From JBLUOA01 sp048060095 (GTDB lineage: Bacteria > Pseudomonadota > Alphaproteobacteria > Rhodobacterales > Rhodobacteraceae): 64,000 bases of DNA. Location: contig NZ_JBLUOA010000001.1 of the NCBI RefSeq assembly GCF_048060095.1, positions 1,240,001 to 1,304,000 on the forward strand, written 5' to 3'. This document shows, piece by piece, positions 34,087-43,802 of this stretch (position 1 is the stretch's first letter; each line of letters opens with the position of its first letter). A model generated the notes under the pieces. That model searched no databases. It was not told the origin of the DNA and worked only from the letters and a program-made list of their open reading frames with translations. The position numbers and the translations under genes were made by a program.

Positions 34087-35073
34087 TCACCCGCTCCAAG
34101 GCAGCAGGAATACCGGATGGGTTAGCCAAAGCACGGGATCGTAGTTCATGAATTGTCCGATCACCATCAATACCGGCAGTCCAAACCAGATCATGCCTGC
34201 GATGACCAGCCAGAGGATGGCGGCTGCGCGTGATGGGGCGCGACCGATAATCGGGACTCCTAGCGCCGGGTGGTCAGTCCAAAGATGCGCGGACCGGCCA
34301 TTGGCCGCGCGGGGAACAGCAATCGCATAGATGTTCGCTGCTCGTTGGCGCAAAAAACCAATCAGCACAAAGGCAAGCGCCGCGCCTGCAAGGTCAAACA
34401 ACTGTGCGATCTGCGCCTGCTCTGCGGCGGTCATGTCTGCAAATTCCGGGACAATGCCTTCGATAAACACGGGGATCGCGCGCAATCCGAAGAACGGGAC
34501 ACTAAGGGCGACAGACAGTAAAGCAATCCAAGCGATGCGCCAGCCGGACGACGCGGCAAGACTGCGGATGCGCCTCCATTCGAAAAAAGCAGCGAAACGG
34601 CCCTCGACTGCCGCATGGGCCAAGGCGAGCGGCAAGTGCGTCAGAAGAGGCACCGAGATCAGCGCCCCTAGGAACCAGACCGCCGGACCGATAGTGGCTT
34701 GTTCATAACCCTTGTTGAACGAGTTTTCCCAGCCCGCCCACCATGCGCCCAGCCATAGCACGGTGAACGGCAGGCAAAGCAGCGCCAGACCTGCCGCTGC
34801 GATCACTCCGTTGCGAATGTTTGCCGCAAACCCTCCAAACAGATAAGCGATCCACCCCCGGTCACGCGGCCCAATCAGCCAACCGGGGCGGGCGTTGGGC
34901 TTGCCCCAGCGTCGTCGTACGGTCGCGCCCATCCGGCGGGTCATCCAACCCAGCGCCAGCAGCGCTGTAAGCGGTGAGAGGCACAGAACCGTTCCGACCA
35001 GCAAGTCGCGCAGCACGCCGATAAGCCACATCGGCAGCCGGATAATCGCAGGAAGGGCAGCAGCCGTAGTCAT
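34087..35073 (-). CDS. Polytopic membrane protein of unknown family
   Basis: The 328-residue product has about six to seven hydrophobic segments and basic cytosolic loops (TRRMGATVRRRWG near residue 50). It recalls DUF4013-like bacterial membrane proteins in its long glycine-poor helices, but I cannot assign it. It is the last gene of a three-gene minus-strand unit; its ATG overlaps the stop of the alkaline-phosphatase-superfamily gene (ATGA), which implies the two products are needed together. Confidence 0.7.
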   Translation of the reverse strand: MTTAAALPAIIRLPMWLIGVLRDLLVGTVLCLSPLTALLALGWMTRRMGATVRRRWGKPNARPGWLIGPRDRGWIAYLFGGFAANIRNGVIAAAGLALLCLPFTVLWLGAWWAGWENSFNKGYEQATIGPAVWFLGALISVPLLTHLPLALAHAAVEGRFAAFFEWRRIRSLAASSGWRIAWIALLSVALSVPFFGLRAIPVFIEGIVPEFADMTAAEQAQIAQLFDLAGAALAFVLIGFLRQRAANIYAIAVPRAANGRSAHLWTDHPALGVPIIGRAPSRAAAILWLVIAGMIWFGLPVLMVIGQFMNYDPVLWLTHPVFLLPWSG

Positions 35074-36218
35074 ATGAAGATTTCCGAGAGCGCGTCACCC
35101 TCAGCCTGTCCCGCGCGAAACCCCATCAGCGCCGCAATCGTGGGTGCGACGGCGGACTGGTCGACCACCTTATCCAACACACGGCCCCGTTCGATACCTG
35201 CGCCAAATATTATGGCCCACGTCTCATGCGCCATGCGGGAATTGAAATGATGCTGAAACGGCACGCCCATCAGCGGGTTGTCGTCCCGTCCGCAATCGGG
35301 TGAGATCACGAACACAGTGTTGTCCCGATAAAAAGGATCGGCCTCGACCGTTTCTACAAGCCGTTGCAGGCCGTCATCAATGACCTGTATTGCACGGGTG
35401 TAGTGGCTGGGGTTCCCCCAATGCACATAGTCGGGGTCTTGGTAGTTCACCATCATCAGCCGCGGTTTCAGTTCTCGCAAGGCGCGTGTTGCAAGTGCGG
35501 TCAGCAAACGGTCGCCGCGCGGGTTGCGAAATCCGTCGTCGCCGTAATGCGCGCGCCAGCGTTGCCAGAACGCGGTAACTTCTGGCGACTGATCCGGCGT
35601 AATCGCGCGTGGGTCGGTGGCCATCAGATCGGCATATTGCGTGCGGGCGTTTTCCAGCACAGCCTCCTCAGCTGTACCGTCCGCAATGATCTGGGCGAAC
35701 TTGTAAAGCTTGAAGCGATGCAGGCTCAGCATTTCTGAACGGTAGGCGATGCCGTAGTGATCGGCGACGCCATAGGTGAAGAATTCCTCCTGCGGTCGAT
35801 CCTCACCGTTGATCAACAGCGCTTGATGCGAAGGCAGGTCGAAAGCTTCGCGCAAGTATTCGAACAGCGTCGGTTCTGTCGGCTCCAGCCGGTCCTGAAG
35901 GAACTTTGACCCGGCATCACGATAGGCCAGATACCGTCCGGTCAGCAGGTTCAACGTGCCTTCGGCGTGGCTCGTGTTCACTCCGTCCAACTGGGCGATA
36001 CGCATATCCGGAATAAAGACGCCTCGCCCCGCCAATACATGCCGCAGATACGGGGCGTAGGTCGTGGCTTCACCGATCGTCTCCGCCCGACGCACGCCGC
36101 CGCCAAACCGGACGAGGATGACGTTCGGCCCGTCGTAAGGCCGCGCGCGTGCCGACAGCGGCGCACCCGCAGTTGCTATTGCCGTTCCTAGTCCGAGATT
36201 GAAGCTACGCCTGTCCAT
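35070..36218 (-). CDS. Exported alkaline-phosphatase-superfamily protein, atypical metal site
   Basis: The 382-residue protein starts with a Tat-type leader (MDRRSFNLGLGTAIA). The fold signature NVILVRFGGGVRR is present, but the Asp that binds metal in sulfatases (N-V-L-x-x-x-D) is replaced by Gly. The nucleophile region reads NTSHAEGTLNLLTGRYL. The last metal motif is SPDCGRDDN instead of the usual D-H-G, followed by FQHHFN. A hydrolytic role is thus uncertain; altered metal use is possible. The start at 36218 is used because the in-frame upstream ATGs overlap the preceding gene. It follows the TPR protein by 86 bases. Confidence 0.75.
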   Translation of the reverse strand: MDRRSFNLGLGTAIATAGAPLSARARPYDGPNVILVRFGGGVRRAETIGEATTYAPYLRHVLAGRGVFIPDMRIAQLDGVNTSHAEGTLNLLTGRYLAYRDAGSKFLQDRLEPTEPTLFEYLREAFDLPSHQALLINGEDRPQEEFFTYGVADHYGIAYRSEMLSLHRFKLYKFAQIIADGTAEEAVLENARTQYADLMATDPRAITPDQSPEVTAFWQRWRAHYGDDGFRNPRGDRLLTALATRALRELKPRLMMVNYQDPDYVHWGNPSHYTRAIQVIDDGLQRLVETVEADPFYRDNTVFVISPDCGRDDNPLMGVPFQHHFNSRMAHETWAIIFGAGIERGRVLDKVVDQSAVAPTIAALMGFRAGQAEGDALSEIFI

Positions 36219-36304
36219 TATCGACCCTCGCCGGAAGTCGCCCATCGGCACAATGTAACAAGTTTTTACATTCGAGGGAAGCGGGGGGACAAACTGCCCG
36301 ACCA

Positions 36305-39300
36305 TCACTGGATCTGGCTGCGCGCCCAATCTCTGTTGTTTGTAAGAAGCCGATCATCGCCAACGTCAGCGATCCCGCGTTCGTAGATGGCGACAGCATC
36401 CGCCCAACCGCCACCTTCGCCGACGGACTTGGCCCAACGGTCATATGCGAATACCTTAAGGCTCTGGGACGCATCCAAGCTCAGAACAGGTGAAACTTCG
36501 TCAATCAGGTCGATCGCGCCTTCGGCATCATTGTCAGCCAATCGCGCCTCCGCCGCATGGCCCATAACGCTTTCGAGAACGTTGTGAGTTACTGTGTCGT
36601 CGGAAAGCAACGACTGCGCTTTGGTTGCCGCGGCAACAAAACCTTGAGGTCCGTCCTTGGTAAGTGCCCCAGCCGTCCATTCCTGAACGATGTATCCGAT
36701 ATTACGCGACAATTCTCTCGCGTCAGGGTGAATGGCAAGTCCTTCGGAGTAAGTTTCCAAGGCGCTTGACCAGTTGCCTGCCTCCATATCCTTTTGCGCC
36801 ACGACATCGAAAAACGAGATCGTCAGCGCCCGGCTGTCCTCGTTGTGCAGAAGCGATTTTGCAGCCGCGACGAGCCTGCGAGCCTCAGCAGCTTGATCAG
36901 CGTCAACTTCACGCACAACTGCACGGCGAAGTGTGGCAAGCCCCATACCGGCAACGTCCTCATCTTCGGGGAACAGCGTTTTCAGCGATTGCATGGCCAT
37001 GATCACACCCTCGACGCTGCCTTCCGTCTCGGCCGCACGGGTCCATTCCTGCGCGATAAAGGCGATATTGCGAGTTAAGTCCCTGTTACCGGGAAATCGG
37101 GCTAGACCTGCGGCATAGATCTCAGCCGCCGCTGACCAATTCTCTTCATTCATCGCAATAGTAGCGCGGCGACCAATCACGTAGGTCGCCATCTCAAGAT
37201 AGCTGTCTGTCGATAGAATAAGTTGGGCACGATCGAGAACGGCATTCGCCTCATCGAATTTTTCAGCCGTAGCAAGCTCGGCAACTTGACGCTTGATCTC
37301 CTCTTCGCCGAAACCGTCCTGCGCCGCGAAGTCGGGGAAAAGCTCACGGAGACGATTGTTGACGACGGCAAGCGCGTCGGGTCCGCCGTCGGATAGCGCC
37401 GCCCTCTGCCAGTTCTGTGCAAGATAGCGCGCGTTCGTCGTCAGAAGACGATCGTCGGGAAACGCCTTGCGTCCGGCCGAATAGATGATTGCCGCCCCCT
37501 CCCAATCGGCTTGGTCAATCAGGGGGTGGCCGTGTACCTCATAAACCAATGCACCAAGACGATTTCGTATCTCGCCATCCTTAAACAGCGGGTTAGCTTC
37601 GGAAACCACAGCGATGCCAGCCTCTAAGGTCGGCGCGATTGTCCGGTCAGTGACCGTCCGTTCAACATAGTTTTCGGCCATGTCCGAAATCCGGTCGATC
37701 GTAGGAAACCGGGTCATCATCGACGACATAAAAGCCAGACCATCACTATAGGTGGCTGCCGCACGCGCCCCTTCTTGCCCCAGATAGGCCGCCGTTTGCG
37801 AAAGCCGAGAATCGTCGGGATAGATTGCCAATCCTCGTTCCAGAACGTCTGCTGCCCGCATATATTGCGCTGCCGAAATCTCACTGTTGGTCCAGCGAAG
37901 GAAAAATCCCCGTCGCCAATCATCTAGTTCAGTCAGCGCATTGGGGTCTAACGTCAGAGCGTCAGGATCAGACGCCGCGAAGGCGGCTTCCCACTCGCCC
38001 GCTTCGATGAAACGTTCGGCTGGACGGATCAACACCAGCGCCTGCATGGCACCGAAGCCTCCATCCGGGACCGCGACCGAAGCTTGTTGCAGAACTTCAA
38101 GCGCTTGTTCTGCGCGGTGGGCATCAATTTCGCCGATAGCGCGCCGCTGCCAAACTGCGACTTCGCGGGCGGCCAGTCCCGCATCATCGGGTGCAAGATC
38201 GGCGCCTACGGCAGCGACTCTGACCGCATCTTCCCACTTTCCCTTGTCGGCGAGGTCTTCGCTCCAACGCCCAAGCGCCGCCAACGCATTTGTCACAGCA
38301 GAGTCGAATTCCGGATCAAGGCTCATCGCGCGAAAATTGGCCAGAAGCGCATCATAGTACCGCTCTTCTCTGATCGCGGTCACGCCGTGGTTGTAGTAAA
38401 TCAGCGCAGCCAAACTGGCCATCCCGATCTCTCGGCGCTGGCCCTTGTTGGATTGGGGAATGTAGTTGAACCCAGTCAGCGCCTCAAACGCATCAACCCG
38501 ATCACGGTGAGGATTGAATCCTTGCGGTGTTGTCGTTTCAACATCCATATGATTGGTGCCATCGTAGGCAATCGCGAACGCATGGTCCGGCACTTCAATC
38601 GCACGAATGTCGAGACCGAGGCGCTGCCCCAACGCCACGTAGATGACCGCTGATGAAACGCAATTGAATACCCCGTCGTCCAGAACAACGTCGAGCTCTG
38701 TCTGACGTTCCTCGTATCCTCCGGTCAAGAGGGTACCATGTAACCACTCCAAAAGATCCGCCCCACTTTCAGACGTCGAAGCGTTGAAGTTGATTGTTGC
38801 CCGTGCCGCCGCCTCAAGGTCCGAAATCTGGCGCTGGTAGGCTGCGCGTTTGGCGGGGTCTTTTACGCCTGATGCAAGCAAAGCCGCATGTTCAAAGTCG
38901 TCGGTGGAAAAAGAACCGCTAGCGGCGATTTCGAAAAGTCTGCGTTCGTCATCTTCCAAGCCGAATGACCCCATCGCCAACCCAGACAGGCTCTCGATAA
39001 CTGTGAGTGCATCCGTTGGTGCCGTACCAAAACTATAGACGGTTTCAGGCGGACCCTCCACGCCTATCAAGGCCAGTTCTGCAAGCGCGACTTCTGTGGC
39101 GTTCTGCGCGGGGAACAGCCGCACCATCACCCAGCGGGCAGTGGTCGCGCGGAACTCGATCTCGGCGCTTTGTGCCAAACCATCCAAGACCTCCGTCCTG
39201 AGTGAGCGGAATCCCGATGTCGGCGAAACCGTCGAGACAAGCACATCAATTCGGGCGGGCGGAATCCCTTCGCCCGAGACCGGCAATGTTACGATCAGTT

Positions 39301-39553
39301 CCTGCGGGGCGACGATGCCATCCGCAAAATCGTAAACTAGATCAACTGGCGTATTCTCTGACACGACGAATTCAGCGATGGTTTTCGTGTCGCCATCACG
39401 AAGAAGCGTGCTTTGGCTCTCGGTCTCGGTCGTCGCGAGATCACTTTCAAAGGTCGCAAGCGGCAGTAGGTCTACCGCTTCGGAATCCGCCGAAGCCGTC
39501 GCTGCGGACGCCACTAAAGTGAGGGAGAACAGCAATCCATACTTGGTCTTCAT
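36305..39553 (-). CDS. Large secreted transglutaminase-like/TPR protein
   Basis: This 1082-residue protein has a signal peptide (about 1-22, ending ATASA), a discoidin-like beta domain (about 35-170, WVMVRLFPAQNATEVALAEL), a transglutaminase-like domain (about 265-350) with triad Cys298 (DGVFNCVSSA), His324 (VPDHAFAI) and Asp337 (NHMDVETT), and then at least ten TPR-type helical repeats to the end (AAEIYAAGLARFPGNRDL-like units recur). This suggests a periplasmic protein-modifying or scaffold protein. It heads an operon with the phosphatase-like and membrane genes. No family with this exact combination is known to me. Confidence 0.85.
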   Translation of the reverse strand: MKTKYGLLFSLTLVASAATASADSEAVDLLPLATFESDLATTETESQSTLLRDGDTKTIAEFVVSENTPVDLVYDFADGIVAPQELIVTLPVSGEGIPPARIDVLVSTVSPTSGFRSLRTEVLDGLAQSAEIEFRATTARWVMVRLFPAQNATEVALAELALIGVEGPPETVYSFGTAPTDALTVIESLSGLAMGSFGLEDDERRLFEIAASGSFSTDDFEHAALLASGVKDPAKRAAYQRQISDLEAAARATINFNASTSESGADLLEWLHGTLLTGGYEERQTELDVVLDDGVFNCVSSAVIYVALGQRLGLDIRAIEVPDHAFAIAYDGTNHMDVETTTPQGFNPHRDRVDAFEALTGFNYIPQSNKGQRREIGMASLAALIYYNHGVTAIREERYYDALLANFRAMSLDPEFDSAVTNALAALGRWSEDLADKGKWEDAVRVAAVGADLAPDDAGLAAREVAVWQRRAIGEIDAHRAEQALEVLQQASVAVPDGGFGAMQALVLIRPAERFIEAGEWEAAFAASDPDALTLDPNALTELDDWRRGFFLRWTNSEISAAQYMRAADVLERGLAIYPDDSRLSQTAAYLGQEGARAAATYSDGLAFMSSMMTRFPTIDRISDMAENYVERTVTDRTIAPTLEAGIAVVSEANPLFKDGEIRNRLGALVYEVHGHPLIDQADWEGAAIIYSAGRKAFPDDRLLTTNARYLAQNWQRAALSDGGPDALAVVNNRLRELFPDFAAQDGFGEEEIKRQVAELATAEKFDEANAVLDRAQLILSTDSYLEMATYVIGRRATIAMNEENWSAAAEIYAAGLARFPGNRDLTRNIAFIAQEWTRAAETEGSVEGVIMAMQSLKTLFPEDEDVAGMGLATLRRAVVREVDADQAAEARRLVAAAKSLLHNEDSRALTISFFDVVAQKDMEAGNWSSALETYSEGLAIHPDARELSRNIGYIVQEWTAGALTKDGPQGFVAAATKAQSLLSDDTVTHNVLESVMGHAAEARLADNDAEGAIDLIDEVSPVLSLDASQSLKVFAYDRWAKSVGEGGGWADAVAIYERGIADVGDDRLLTNNRDWARSQIQ

Positions 39554-40467
39554 GACGATCCAATCACTGCAATTGAGTGTTTCAAGACAACTCTAACACA
39601 TTCGTCCGCAGGCCCAACGGCAGCAGTGGGTGATCAAATATTCGCACGTGTGGAGGCGTGCGAGATTGATGACATTGTTGAGCGGGCGAAAATGGTCCTC
39701 TCGTCGGACCTGCGCATCGGTGTCGGACTTGAGCAACTAGTGACCAATCAACGGCGAGACTTGAATTAAGCCCGGTGCTGGGATCCAATCACAGACTTGG
39801 ATACGCAGAGATACGCTTGATTTGATCTGAAACCTGAAGCGAGGAAGGACATTCCACATGGCCGCAGCGCCGCCTGTATGCGACTTCGACTGGATCGCGC
39901 CGGATTTCTTCGGCTTCAATCGGGATCTCGGTTTGCAATATCGTGGCCGCCTTGACGCGTCTGGCATAAAACCAGGGTCGTCAGACATGCGCCGGGATTT
40001 GTTCGAAGCGATGAAAGAAGTGGCGCGAACAGGTTCCGGGTCGTCCGAGCAAGTCGCGTCGATGCGATGTTCCATAAAGTGGAAAGCGGCATAATCCACG
40101 GTTTTTAGTGGCTCTGACGGCATAACGACGCTCAGCTCAGATCACGGGCGTAGTAAGGGCGATTTGAACGCTGTTCCGCGCTATCACAAGTGCTTCCGAT
40201 GCAACTAGGTCGTGGTTAAGACGTGGTCTGGGCGTATTCCACTCTACGTGATGGCTAGGGAAGGCATCGCGGCGAAAGTCAGCGCCGCACCGCAGCGTAG
40301 CTTTCATAAGTCCAAGCGGTCATATACCCGCTTGTACGCTCTTCGCCGCCGTCGGATGCATTTCAGCATTACCCAGAAACCATCGATATCCGACCGAATT
40401 ACCGCGTTCCATTGAACCGGATCGCCTCAGCGGGACACCTCTATAATAACGAGGTAGGAATCGAGTG
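39554..40467. other. Long intergenic region with fragments
   Basis: About 900 bases have no supported gene. A plus-strand stretch at about 39630-39768 is open and protein-like (DQIFARVEACEIDDIVERAK, then VGLEQLV), possibly the end of a lost gene, but has no start and no family. A 78-codon frame at 39858-40094 has an AGGAAGG site but no recognisable homology. Candidate promoter elements for the sigma factor gene should lie near 40420. Confidence 0.4.
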
Positions 40468-41025
40468 ATGCGAAGAAGCGACAGGATTGTCGAGGAGTAC
40501 CTCGTGATATCGGCCCGGCTGGGAGACCGCCGGGCGCTTGGGCGCCTTGTCGCGCATCGGGGGCCGAGGTTATTGGCCCATGCGACGCGGCTCATGGGCG
40601 ACCGGGAAGAGGCGCGGGATGCGGTACAGGAGGCGTGGCTCGACATTGTGCGCGGCCTGCCTCGGCTAACCGATCCGCGCGCCTTTCCAGCTTGGGCGAC
40701 CCGGATCGTAACGCGACGTTGCGCGCGGGCGATCCGCGTCAAGGTTCGGACCCGCGCTCTTGCAAGGGATTTCGGGGCGACAGCGGAACGGACCTCAGCG
40801 CCCGAGGAAGGCCGCGCGGTTGACGCAGCGACGATACGCGGGGCCATTGCAGCCCTACCCGCGGATCAGGGCGCTACCATCGCGCTGTTCTACTTGGAAG
40901 AAATGAGCGTGGCTGAGGTTTCGGTCGCGTTGGATATTCCTGTGGGCACAGTCAAGACACGGCTGATGCATGCACGAGAAAAACTGAAGTTTGCATTGAA
41001 AGGAAACGCAGATGACCAAGCTTGA
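40468..41025 (+). CDS. ECF-type RNA polymerase sigma factor
   Basis: The 185-residue factor has sigma region 2 (LLAHATRLMGDREEARDAVQ, then EAWLDIVRGL) and region 4 (GATIALFYLEEMSVAEVSVA, then IPVGTVKTRLMHAREKLK). It directs polymerase to a small stress-related regulon. The following gene overlaps its 3' end and encodes a DUF6768 membrane protein, likely its anti-sigma or accessory factor. ATG 40468 is used; GTG 40465 is adjacent and in frame. Confidence 0.88.
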   Translation: MRRSDRIVEEYLVISARLGDRRALGRLVAHRGPRLLAHATRLMGDREEARDAVQEAWLDIVRGLPRLTDPRAFPAWATRIVTRRCARAIRVKVRTRALARDFGATAERTSAPEEGRAVDAATIRGAIAALPADQGATIALFYLEEMSVAEVSVALDIPVGTVKTRLMHAREKLKFALKGNADDQA

Positions 41026-41374
41026 CGAGTTGATTGAGGAAGCACTGAGCGCCGAGGACCGCGACATTCTTGAGGCAACAGCGGAACAGGGCTGGTTCGC
41101 CCTTGGGCTGAACCAGTTTCGCGGGCGGCTGGGTTGGGTGACATGGGTCGTGATGATCGTTCAGGCGACAATGTTCCTGATCGGCCTCTGGTGCGCGATC
41201 CGCTTCTTCAACGCCAGTGAACTGCTACCTGCACTCAAATGGGGGTTGTCGGGCGCCGTGCTGATACTGATGGCGACCGCGTTAAAAATGAGCCTTATGC
41301 CACAGATGCAGGCAGACCGGGTCTTGCGCGAGCTGAAGAGACTGGAGTTGATCGTGTCCCGGCTGCGGACCTAA
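41012..41374 (+). CDS. DUF6768-like membrane protein, possible anti-sigma factor
   Basis: The 120-residue protein has a short N-terminal cytosolic part (LDELIEEALSAEDRDILEA) and two membrane helices (about 45-65 and 75-95), then a basic coiled C-terminus. This layout is shared by DUF6768 proteins encoded right after ECF sigma genes in alphaproteobacteria. By position and overlap it probably restrains or tunes the sigma factor, but there is no known zinc motif. The role is inference. Confidence 0.75.
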   Translation: MTKLDELIEEALSAEDRDILEATAEQGWFALGLNQFRGRLGWVTWVVMIVQATMFLIGLWCAIRFFNASELLPALKWGLSGAVLILMATALKMSLMPQMQADRVLRELKRLELIVSRLRT

Positions 41375-41598
41375 ACCACTGGCGATTGCGTATGACGCTA
41401 TCTTGGTTCATGTGCGCGGCCTATTTCCGCCTTTGGCCTAAGTCATCTATGCCGGGGTGCAGCTTCCCCAAAGTGGCTATTGGCGTTCGGCGCATCGGCT
41501 CGGTCGAGACGGCGGCCGGACGCTAATAGCCCGCCGACTATCCGTGCAAATCAATCGATGAACGATCGATCAAATAGGGCAACCGCGACCAGGTGTAA

Positions 41599-41730
41599 AA
41601 TGGGCGCGCTCGGCGAGCCCGTATTGGATCGCAAGGCCGTTGGCCCGCGCCAGATCCGCGATGGCCTGCGCGGTCGGGCCGTCCAGCACTTCGGCGCGTT
41701 CTTTCACCGCATCGCCAATATGATAGCCGC
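41599..41730 (-). pseudogene. Internal fragment of a carbon-nitrogen hydrolase (nitrilase family)
   Basis: On the minus strand the frame reads GYHIGDAVKERAEVLDGPTA, then IADLARANGLAIQYGLAERA, which matches the N-terminal region of nitrilase-family amidohydrolases (TGYNIGD..., LDGPSAxAIADIARxHGLAI). The catalytic Glu-Lys-Cys part is absent on both sides. It is a short remnant of a lost gene, antisense to an unsupported plus-strand frame. Confidence 0.6.
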
Positions 41731-41826
41731 AAGAAAAGTACTCTTTACCCTACGCTACGTTCAGCCCAAATTTGTGATACACGACGCCAAACAGGCTGGC
41801 TCAGCCAACGGCAAGGGATTGATCTC

Positions 41827-42447
41827 ATGGATCGCGTAAAATTCACCCAGATGAAAGACGGAACACGGGAGGAATATAAATTCCTGACCGACCATGAAGT
41901 TGAATATACCAAAGGCACTGCTGACCGTCTGTTGGCCGCGTTGGTTGATCTCGACAAAGGCCTTTCAGGATATCAAATCACCCGCCTCGGCCATTCCGTT
42001 CAATCCGCCACTCGGGCCTATCGTGACGGAGCGGATATCGACTGGATCGTCGCGGCGCTCTTGCACGATATCGGTGACATCTACGCGCCCTATAACCACG
42101 ATGAATATGCCGCCACTATTCTTCGACCGTTCCTGCGCGAACAATGCACCTGGGTGGTCGAAAAACACGGTGATTTTCAAATGATCTATTATGGCCATCA
42201 TGTCGGCGGCAACCAACATAAGCGCGATGCCTACAAGGGCCACGTGTATTTCGACGACTGCGCAAACTTCTGTGAACTGTGGGATCAAGCGAGCTTTGAT
42301 CCTGCCTACGACACGTTGCCCATCGATTTTTTCGCGCCCATGGTGCGCGATGTCTTCTCGCGCGTGCCGTATGATCCGGCGGTGGTTAGGGCGGGAGAAC
42401 GGGAACCTCTTCAGAATGCTGAATTGGCTCGGCAAAGAGCGACATGA
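41827..42447 (+). CDS. HD-domain protein, PhnZ-like diiron oxygenase or phosphohydrolase
   Basis: The 206-residue protein has the HD-type metal pattern His56, His80-Asp81 (AALLHDIGDIYAPYNHDEY), His91, His114 and Asp153. This set of ligands can hold two metals, as in PhnZ/TmpB-type mixed-valent diiron oxygenases and HD phosphohydrolases. The N-terminal YEHxE-type lid is not obvious, so oxygenase activity is unproven. The gene stands alone. ATG 41827 has no strong ribosome site nearby. Confidence 0.7.
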   Translation: MDRVKFTQMKDGTREEYKFLTDHEVEYTKGTADRLLAALVDLDKGLSGYQITRLGHSVQSATRAYRDGADIDWIVAALLHDIGDIYAPYNHDEYAATILRPFLREQCTWVVEKHGDFQMIYYGHHVGGNQHKRDAYKGHVYFDDCANFCELWDQASFDPAYDTLPIDFFAPMVRDVFSRVPYDPAVVRAGEREPLQNAELARQRAT

Positions 42448-42549
42448 TATCCAGAGGGTAGCTGTGATAGTCCAGTACCCACAAGCTCCACTATGCAGAC
42501 GTCTGGCACGTTCGATCGGGTGCTTCGACCAGTAGCCAGTGCGAGACGG

Positions 42550-42948
42550 CGCCGCCAGCAATCATTGGAATCCAGCGATAAATGGGCGCAAGTTCTTGCC
42601 AATTGGCAGAAGCGAACCAAGCAAAAATTACTGCTCACATGGCAAGGAACGACACGTCGGCCTTGATGAACGCAGGATTGCTCACAGAGTCTCCAACATC
42701 TGCCGCTAGAAGCTCGGCTGTCCACGGATTGTTTGCATCATACGAATTACGGCACCGCCGGTTAGGAACGCGAAAACAATAGCCAAGGCGTTCGTTTCCT
42801 TGAAGGAAGGCACCAAGAGCAACACAACCAATATTATTCCAACAGCGACGACCCGTGCTGCCCCGATCAGCGGGTATCCAATCGGAGCCAAAATCGTAAA
42901 AACCAAGTACGGCGCAAGGAGCAGGTGGGCGGACAAATAGGCCTTCAT
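42550..42948 (-). pseudogene. Degenerate four-helix membrane protein gene
   Basis: The start at 42948 (MKAYLSAHLLLAPYLVFTIL) has AGGA upstream and encodes three hydrophobic segments until a stop at 42706 after GQPSF. Just before this, another frame continues the sensible protein: LLAADVGDSVSNPAFIKADV, then SFLAM, a TGA in place of Trp, and AVIFAWFASANWQELAPIYR. One frameshift and one nonsense change therefore break it. It sits 44 bases downstream of the anti-sigma gene. Confidence 0.6.
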
Positions 42949-42992
42949 CGTTTGATCCTGGGAATATTCGATTTGCGAGATGCGCCGGTCGA

Positions 42993-43802
42993 TCAAAGTG
43001 CCACCGCCGCGTCTCTGGCGATCTGGTCCAGGTCAATGCCAATGGCCGGGCCGATCGCGACATAAGAGGCATTGCGGTCCATCCAGACAACCATGTCGAC
43101 ATCCGCAAAGCTTCGATTGGTGAAGTCAGGCTGTCCGCCCATCGGTGCCATACCGTCGTTGGCAATGAAGCACAGGGCCACGACCTGCCCGTCCGCATCG
43201 GTATACATCAGCTGGCCAACCGGCTTGCCTGCTGCCACAAGCAATCGTCCACCCGCGAAGGTAAGGCCCCGTCCGGTGAGGTCGGGGATACTGAATGCCA
43301 CGCCGGTGCGATTGGAAAGCCAGGTCTGAAGATGCGCAGCATCGGCTGCCGGAACCTCTACCAGGTGCCGGCCTTCGCGGGCATAAACCCGATGATACTC
43401 CGCCACCTGATCGAGCCAGCCGGGCGCGGCGGCAATTTCCACCGACGGCGTATAGAGGCGTGTCAGAACCGATCCGCCTCCGGCGCCTATCATGAGCAAG
43501 GCGAGCGCTGCGGCGACCGTGCCAAAACCCCAGCGGGGAGGGCGGGGCAGGTTTGCAGCGGAAGGGATCACCGGTGTTTCCTCGATTGCGCTGATGAGGG
43601 CGCGGGGCACAGGCGTCTCAAGCATCGATGCGAAGGCTGATCCGATGGCCGCATCGGCCTGTTGCAGCGCAGCAAGCTCATCGGCAGCGTCGGCATCGCT
43701 GGCCACCAGCGCTTCGATCTTGGCGCGCTCAGCATCTGAGAGCGTGCCGTCGAGATAAGCGCTCAACTGGTCTGCCAGGTCGGAGGTCACATTGCCACTC
43801 AT
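42993..43802 (-). CDS. Anti-sigma factor (membrane-anchored)
   Basis: The 269-residue protein has an N-terminal cytosolic anti-sigma domain (LADQLSAYLDGTLSDAERAK), one membrane helix at about 92-112 (GTVAAALALLMIGAGGG) and a large periplasmic domain of beta character (LTFAGGRLLVAAGKPVGQLM). It lacks a His-Cys zinc cluster. It is coupled to the upstream sigma factor (ATGA overlap at 43799-43802), so it is its cognate inhibitor. Confidence 0.82.
   Translation of the reverse strand: MSGNVTSDLADQLSAYLDGTLSDAERAKIEALVASDADAADELAALQQADAAIGSAFASMLETPVPRALISAIEETPVIPSAANLPRPPRWGFGTVAAALALLMIGAGGGSVLTRLYTPSVEIAAAPGWLDQVAEYHRVYAREGRHLVEVPAADAAHLQTWLSNRTGVAFSIPDLTGRGLTFAGGRLLVAAGKPVGQLMYTDADGQVVALCFIANDGMAPMGGQPDFTNRSFADVDMVVWMDRNASYVAIGPAIGIDLDQIARDAAVAL

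Noticed and set aside
39737..40123. Minus-strand frame of 128 codons
   Set aside because: No ribosome site, and the composition looks like translated intergenic repeat rather than a protein.
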